The notes under the pieces were generated by a model, which ran no database searches, was not told the DNA's origin, and saw nothing but the letters and a program-made list of their open reading frames with translations. Below, in pieces: positions 35,401-36,020 of a stretch of 36,020 nt of DNA. Position 1 is the first letter of the stretch; the number at the start of each line of letters is the position of its first letter. Made by a program: the position numbers and the translations under genes. The stretch covers positions 1 through 36,020 of the forward strand of contig CALQHT020000027.1 of NCBI GenBank assembly GCA_943330455.2, written 5' to 3'. The DNA is from Nitrosovibrio sp. Nv4. Lineage in GTDB: Bacteria; Pseudomonadota; Alphaproteobacteria; Acetobacterales; Acetobacteraceae.

Positions 35401-35786
35401 CCCGCACCGTTCGCAAACCCCGGCAAATGCCCGAGCCGCACCGACTGTTCGGCGTTGATCGTCGCGTTGGCGGACAGTTCGGCGGTCGCCGCCGGGGGCG
35501 GGTTGTTGCCGGATTGCGTCGGGCTGAACCGCAGCGCCGGGTCCAGCAACTGGATCAGCAGGCCGGAGAACTTGCCGGTGGTCACCGTGATCGTGGCAAA
35601 CCCATGCCCGAAGATCTGGGTCGCCACCGCGGACAGGGCGGCGCCGGTATCGGCGACCGACAGCGTGTAATCGGCCGGATCGAAGCCCGGCACATTGCTC
35701 AGGCTGGCGGCGACGGCGGCGGTGAACGTGCCGTTCGCGTCCGTCGGCAGGATCGAAATCGAACCTGCCCCGGCCAGGGCCGACAA
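19941..35786 (-). CDS. giant tandem-repeat protein, probable type I secretion substrate
   Basis: A 5,281-residue open frame (about half a megadalton) built almost entirely of repeats rich in Ala, Thr, Ser, Val, Leu and Asp. I saw one Cys (near the C-terminus) and few basic or aromatic residues, a composition typical of secreted proteins. Three zones are visible: short repeats of about 55-60 residues (35786 to about 29240), 21 units of 89-90 residues (29224 to 23578), and shorter repeats again to about 20460, then a non-repetitive C-terminus. Each unit carries an Asp-Thr-Ala-Ala-His/Asn-type motif. No RTX nonapeptides, cadherin, VWA or enzyme domain was recognised, and there is no signal peptide. 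The exporter and adaptor genes directly downstream argue for type I secretion. The TTG at 35786 is merely the first usable codon of the frame; in-frame repeat sequence continues up to 35879, so the real start is unclear. Similar repeats occur in large unnamed alphaproteobacterial proteins. An adhesin, matrix or surface-layer role is inference. Confidence 0.85.
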   Translation of the reverse strand: MSALAGAGSISILPTDANGTFTAAVAASLSNVPGFDPADYTLSVADTGAALSAVATQIFGHGFATITVTTGKFSGLLIQLLDPALRFSPTQSGNNPPPAATAELSANATINAEQSVRLGHLPGFANGAGVVLTLSDTMLNLIAAARAGGMAATDIVVTNAPPLSAADAATLANMREVIGPNHFNMGSNVLVIDDLASEIADPANARGISMATTVRLSDDSIINATEAMALANLGSKFQVGGFSVVIFDTVAHLTSLAQSSSATAAVNGWGSLVLLSNDATLSLAATQVLATLNGVANAARHITISDIAANLIASDTSPMLHSGIQIRLSADATVSVADMAKLVTMPTLSLNGHALVVRDTPEHLTTLAPFAAQLATSVQVVTKTIGNAAEFTIDAAELRLLANLSHLSNTNLTDTIVVLDSAQALAGIASFFSGSSNNPLRGHVTLSLAGNAVMDVASAIALAATNSVSLNGRSLQVLGTPTELVSSASAQALALATQVGLSVTAVLSVEDAALVVGVPHFTDGAQAILIRDTPANLLTLSQTVVPHASQLWVTSQTSSNLSQFHLTAADVTALAALGTQRPLSFAGFSGVITVEDTAAHLVALSEVFQAAAPGSGLSMIHAASHVRLSAEATVNVTGLEALLALPEFDLHGHPLVLVDSPERLLSLSAQDVTAMSAIHLGNTVNAWVVSAADAMRLVALPNFSAGTPGMRVSDTAQEILDPHHTAGVSAAIAVVLTADAVVSANAAVFLHGLSGFSAGTHTLTIRDTAATIAALDPDVAAMATSVEVLDGAPISVAMFVELRDVQHLDAEAGSFTVSDTAEHLLSLLGGDLSLLGQTSLSGPATVTAEDAADLASLPHFGIGDRTLTVTDTAEHLLQTAGQSQVPDFWAGVMLGTQVRLSADATITMAQARTLGELGLRFANNGHALIVEDAPSQLQSPSGWSGIAGQITGFHLAAANEPWVVSAATAAKLSSLVGFDDGPGMAVVDTVGNLLAPANANGLTAAVSVAPLGDITVTVAQAVGLQQIQDFSLGGHTMTISDGGGRLATLDSNTIALASSIKLGGSSLVTVAQFDILRTLPNFSTDGRLLVISDTASHLLTLTADDVAMATMLVVSGNASLTAAEADALAELPRFSTGIAHLTVLDTAANLLHISGNADLPDNWEGEMLASQVLLTANATITAEQAGDLAALGSRFSRDGHNLTISDTPQALLDPVNAAGLAVATAITLSASTVTISALQATRLDAIGTFDKGQTVVTVSDTAANLMSAGYADGIAMANHAHLSISANLSLHDATSLIGMPNFEVNGNAALIIRDNLDDLLRLGAITLSHNDSILDATRIVLASDVQATAAELVALAALPQYSLNGRTFSRDGHALVLADTGSDIAAFTPDNIAAPTAYRMIGDDTLSAVEADILAARSTDLDGNRLTLADNPAALLDSVHAPGRALATAITLAGDTVVTAATATALFANQKFTTGGHDIVVEDSAQSLLGLSAGVKIDVTLLALHASQSVSAATLHSLSGLGILFDLNGHTLTVVDTAAHLAALSDQELALVSAQLLSENAIVDAVTLEDMAALPDFALPDGVTLTVRDSVANLLALSNDAVAISTSQQLPGSSSVVVTAAEAAALADLPNFSAPGSTIVVRDSIAHLNASPNLGWHDVATAYEVFDSIGNIVAHASSGLVTEANVVTPSGDSSIDAATAGVLAGLPNFDRSDLSVAVVDSVAEIAAHAEDILAVATGARVNLSPPATAAQAQALASLDDADMLSFNSGLTLTVVDTFAHLSDSANADGRVLAATVTIEDTVAHLLQAAVFGWGSVEPIYKLTADGSITGAEAAVLAALGGDLNLNAHTLTVVDNAAGAASHVAAILALNVMVQVTDTVAHVGAVAANLQDILDESQITSITLTNPENQTPAAAALLFPLRSVLAGTPVTVVGDAATVMANFDHLDNWTGTLGSIHVTDTAAHIAAATVTNPGMQDLDAQLIVTLTGTTTVSALIADLLVPVGPSLEAETLLNVSDTVAAVAAHGAAIAILGSVIGTITVTDSLTITAGLVSGLSEVRTHFGNGVRFAIVDTAAHVSTAITRIGTMLGADRISAVTVDDETVASVLTHAANLTTATADVSILDTADHVRAQMSGLSSFINGGGTLTGITLSDSGTPTIELALSQFAGNEAVMEAIDSPVNLVINDFASSIQADLVANNSRILAHLDILDVVQVADDETISLTVAQITASGVDDGAGSALSKLHLGDILVTGATVADIDTLVGLGVVPDAIAISDTAAHIQADLASGGSDLLANRALISTIVASDAGTITLTSARVQTAHVNDGSGSVLSKLSGGSLVVTGVVVADVDTVFGLGVAPASITVSDTAAHLATDLALGASSDILDHLDDITSIANSNAGAITLTAAQVLFAGVNDGAGSALSKVTGGTLIVTGATVAQIDAIVALGVPPASFTISDTAAHIQADLISGSSDILANLVGITAITVSDSGLISLTKAQIELAGVDDGAGSAIDLMTGGTLRVTGLAVAEIDAAMALDVVPDSLTVSDTAAHIAADIVLGGSSDLLGNRTIIVSITNSNAGAITLTETQVTATHVNDGAGSILSKVSGGTLMVTNALAASVGTLADLPVAPASIAVSDTAAHISTDLALGAGSHILGDLGLVSDIANSNAGAITLTAAQMLFAGVNDGAGSAMSKVTGGTLVVTGATVAQVTTLAELDVTPTSIAVSDTAAHIQADLSITASKLLGDLDLLSTITNSDSGVITLDADHALRAFVNSGAGSIFSKLTGGSLVVTGATVAQIDELLAMGVPPASFSISDTAAHIQADLISGSSDILANLGDITAIAASDSGLISLTKAQVELAGVNDGTGSVFDLLSGGTLRVTGLTVAQIDAALALDVAPDSITVSDTAANIRADIIAGGSSDLMANRTIIVSITNSNAGAISLTEAQVTATHVNDGAGSILSKVSGGTLVVTNALVASIETLLDLPVAPASITLNDTAAHIQADLALGAGSHILGNLDQISGITNSNAGTITLTAAQLLFAGVDDGAGSALSKLSGGSLAVTEVTVAQIDSLLALGVVPDSFTLSDTAAHIQADLISGGSDILAILGAVASLNVSDAGVISLTKAQVEAASVNDFGGSAMAKMTGGTLRVTGLTVAQIDAALALGVPPNTITISDTAANIRADIISGGASDLMANRTAIFAIANSNAGAISLTEAQVTAANVNDGAGSILSKLSGGTLVITAALAASVGTLADLSFAPTSIAVSDTAAHISTDLALGAGSHILGDLSLVSGIANSDTGAITLTAAQMLFARVNDGAGSALSKVTGGTIVVTGATVAQVETLADLGVTPTTIDVSDTAAHIAADLALGAGSKLLSDISLLGTITNSNAGAITLTVSQVLLAGVDDGGGSVISKVSGGTLVVTGVSVAQIDDMFALGSPPNSFTISDTAAHIQADLISGSSDILANLGSITSITVSDAGLISLTKAQVELTGVNDGAGSAMDLMTGGTLRVTGLTVAQIDAAMAMDVVPDSITVSDTAANIRADIISGGSSDLLGNRTAIFAITNSNAGAISLTEAQVTTAHVNDGAGSILSKVTGGTLVVTAALAASVGTLADLPVAPASIAVSDTAAHISADLALGAGSHILGDLGLVSAIVSSNAGTITLTAAQVYFAGVNDDSGSAMAKVSGANLAVTGVTVAQIDGLPALFVSPDSYTVSDTAANVQADLISGASDILANIADIPSIVVSDSGLISLTKAQVELAHVNDGAGSAMDRMTGGTLRITGLTVAQIDAAMAMDVVPDSLTVSDTAANIRADIISGGSSDLLANRTAIFAITNSNAGAISLTEAQVTTAHVNDGAGSILSKVTGGTLVVTAALAASVGTLADLPVAPASIAVSDTAAHIQTDLALGAGSHILGDLGLVSGITNSNAGAITLTAAQVLFSGVNDGGTSAMSKVSGGTLVVTGATVAQVETIGDLGVTPASMTVVDTAAHVQADLALGASSKIVGDLGLVSGITVSPAGTITLTSAQVQATDIDDGAGSAMSKISGGTLVVTGVAVAEIGTILGLNVVPDTITIADSAANINADFAGSADITANLSDITSVKVTDATLTVANATTVYNTIIAVIAPDMSAVTITGTAAALLTAQGTIPSMLSGAHEVTMSNNPTGVTAANATILNTLLGGVLGGGQTMQVVDTMANLLNGANAAGVALATTVELSGVTTTTAANATLLAAIADFNTSGPAVTIADTVANLLNSANTTGLAIATTVTPNANVTVTAAQLASLAAIAGFATGGHTITVQDTVANILALSEAALDFTGLVRVSDTSANVSTNLTALDTQISDQSHTMAIVLSDGVVSTATIIMTAVTYTANVATIDTITTTGSVRVIGTAAQIAAIASTLAADTVVDEVYVTDSAANVLSNLTTLNTLGGKFVSVTLSDATIDAASVAALLTVPTVVSSGALTISDTGSQIAAAIDAYGAPGLAFMNSHSIELSANSVVTASEAKTLQSLTGLSKNSHTLKVWDTASHLVNTIDGYLAAVNNASIDAVHLKTSGGSATVSPATAAALFSITNFSKNNPDSTTNTLTVSGTAANIEANYAAMVAHLSSFSTMVVSASTTVTDAVYGHLLNLGATAGGGVALTVRDTAANIAANAPTQLGASPTITPSTWSLSASATVTQANASILGGLTGFSAGAFLLSLSASVTGVSVADANKLGVLGATFRLNSNTVGVSGSVATVSTLSSAAKSVVVPHITDTFANFATLTTGDNLHGGTFTITADATITVSQANAFLALLKVGGGAGIPIANVNFNNHIASVTDTLSNIQTMTGSAGWTNNSTVHDDFHLVVSDTIANLINGANTAALAAMDGTTFSSNQTTTAANAQALFALVDTIHFTKGARTLTVQDTPTNLLNLAYTDGLTYANTWRLTANATVSAIDAETLLAETKFVLNHTLTVSDTSDNLLDGVLSGAISGSAYVADIHVQLSGAETLDANTATRIVALPGFQNTGDLSIEDGSAYLLNAANLAALTAATSVTLTGDETVSILTATRLMALPHFTIGSNTLNLASNDFADEAALIVIANLDSAFENGSKTIKMTDDALSLTPTQYEALQDDGINLNGHALSALATGVAVSSTAGTVHVTGTGVDDVTLKVYASSGCVLSTTAHAAASFDATASVGAIGNGIVVTEIVGSTAANSESHPIIGLERETITDFATAHSATFATSGEVQVDTSMFVDLYNSASAPASPTNPILVYNPNAHTLALHISGQAPLVLVTLGAATTPDELNDDYIFVRHFT
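20460..23577 (-). repeat. C-terminal-side zone of diverged short repeats
   Basis: About 1,040 residues of irregular repeats, mostly 50-65 residues long. Each has an Ala-Thr-Val-Thr strand, an Ala-Asn-Ala/Ala-Ala-Gln helix-like part, a Leu-X-X-Phe-X-X-Gly-X-X-Thr-Leu strand and a Val-X-Asp-Thr-Ala/Val-Ala-Asn-Leu end. Spacing varies and identity between units is low, so this zone looks older than the central array. Confidence 0.65.
23578..29229 (-). repeat. central array of 21 tandem units of 267 or 270 bp
   Basis: The codons for the Asp-Thr-Ala-Ala/Asn motif recur on the plus-strand map at 23578, 23848, 24118, 24388, 24655, 24925, 25195, 25462, 25732, 26002, 26272, 26539, 26809, 27079, 27346, 27613, 27883, 28153, 28420, 28690, 28957 and 29224. 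Every interval is 270 (13 times) or 267 (8 times) bases. A unit runs Ile-X-Ala-Asp-Leu, a Ser-Asp-Ile-Leu helix, a Ser-Asn-Ala-Gly-X-Ile-X-Leu-Thr strand, Val-Asn-Asp-Gly-Ala-Gly-Ser, Gly-Gly-Thr-Leu-X-Val-Thr, Val-Ala-Gln-Ile-Asp, and Pro-X-Ser-Ile-X-Val-Ser-Asp-Thr-Ala. Units fall into types C, A, B and B', ordered CABB'-CAB-CABB'-CAB-CABB' along the protein from 28420. Confidence 0.9.
29240..35786 (-). repeat. N-terminal-side zone of short repeats
   Basis: About 2,180 residues made of irregular repeats, typically 52-62 residues (155-190 bases). A generic unit reads Val-X-Leu-Ser-Ala-X-Ala-Thr-Val-X-X-Ala, then Leu-X-X-Leu-Pro-X-Phe, Gly-His-X-Leu-X-Val-X-Asp-Thr-Ala-X-His-Leu-Leu-X-Leu. 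Units near 29,200-30,200 (for example one with Leu-Ser-Asp-Ser-Gly-Thr-Pro-Thr) look transitional to the 89-90-residue type. Confidence 0.7.
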
Positions 35787-35880
35787 AGTGGCCTGCGCCG
35801 AGGTCAGGTGAACCAGCGTGTCCTGGATCTTCAGGTCGGTAGCATTGCCCGAGCCAGCCAGCGACAGGGTCTTGCCCCAT
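35787..35880 (-). other. in-frame extension of the giant protein up to an out-of-frame ATG
   Basis: Upstream of the TTG at 35786 the giant frame stays open for 31 codons to 35879 and reads Gly-Lys-Thr-Leu-Ser-Leu-Ala-Gly-Ser-Gly, then Leu-Lys-Ile-Gln-Asp-Thr-Leu-Val-His-Leu, clearly repeat-like protein sequence. A TGA (35880-35882) closes it. The ATG at 35878-35880 is in another frame and begins ATGGGGC. One G fewer in that G4 run would read Met-Gly-Lys-Thr-Leu-Ser and join the giant frame perfectly. No good ribosome-binding site is seen before either candidate start. Confidence 0.65.
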
Positions 35881-35885
35881 CAGCG

Positions 35886-36020
35886 TTAGGATAAGCTTTT
35901 GGCGGAGAATATCCTTTGCCTGACCCGCCTCCTTCGCGATTCAGCAAGCCGGCGGCAGATCCGGCCCCGTGCGTTGATAAAGTCCGCCAGGGTGAACGTG
36001 TCAGGCACCAGAGCGTCGCA
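35886..36020. other. right-edge region upstream of the giant gene, coding status unclear
   Basis: On the minus strand a 44-codon frame, in phase with the giant gene, enters from the edge and stops at a TAA (35886-35888). Its first part (Leu-Val-Pro-Asp-Thr-Phe-Thr-Leu-Ala-Asp) loosely resembles repeat ends, but the second half is Arg-rich and looks non-coding. On the plus strand a TTG at 35916, preceded by CGGAG at 8 bases, opens a 35-codon frame off the edge. The giant gene's promoter should lie here, and the 30 bases before the ATG are locally AT-richer. I cannot assign boxes. Confidence 0.3.

Noticed and set aside
19941-35786. RTX toxin or RTX adhesin
   Set aside because: No Gly-Gly-X-Gly-X-Asp nonapeptide series was found in the translation, and no toxin or LapA-type retention domain was recognised.
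1-36020. tRNA, rRNA, prophage or insertion-sequence genes
   Set aside because: No cloverleaf, rRNA core motif, transposase or integrase motif was recognised in reading both strands.

Overview
The window is GC-rich, densely coding DNA from an alphaproteobacterium, most likely of the Acetobacteraceae or a neighbouring Rhodospirillales group. This placement is an inference from base composition, GC-ending codons, palindrome-rich intergenic repeats and the gene content (MmsA, CaiB-type CoA-transferases, PhoX, PrtD/PrtE-type secretion). No RNA gene, insertion sequence or CRISPR array was seen.

Left part (1-8.1 kb): a metabolic block. An mmsA-like methylmalonate-semialdehyde dehydrogenase (+) is followed by a very small FitA-type antitoxin (+). 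Then come three minus-strand genes: a formyl-CoA-transferase-like CaiB/BaiF enzyme, a Tat-exported PhoX phosphatase with a convincing Pho box just upstream, and a mandelate racemase/talarate dehydratase-type enolase-superfamily enzyme. A luciferase-like flavin monooxygenase (+) diverges from the last one. The left edge carries an inverted 54-bp copy of an internal piece of mmsA.

Middle (8.4-16.8 kb): a three-gene MacA/permease/ATPase export operon (+) with an odd 17-bp start-region repeat, ending at a strong terminator; an isolated EF-G gene (-); and a translationally coupled DUF1800/DUF1501 pair (+).

Right part (16.8-36 kb): one minus-strand type I secretion locus. A giant, essentially all-repeat protein of about 5,280 residues is followed by a PrtD-type ABC exporter and a PrtE/HlyD-type adaptor. 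The giant protein has no RTX nonapeptides. Its core is 21 consecutive units of exactly 89 or 90 codons, arranged in a higher-order C-A-B-B'/C-A-B pattern, flanked by shorter, more diverged repeats of the same flavour (an Asp-Thr-Ala-Ala-His/Asn motif per unit). It ends in a non-repetitive C-terminal region that probably carries the secretion signal. The outer-membrane TolC partner is not in the window. The start of the giant gene is problematic: the only nearby ATG is one base out of frame across a run of four G, and a terminator separates the gene from its exporter genes. The giant repeat protein with its exporter is the most interesting system here.
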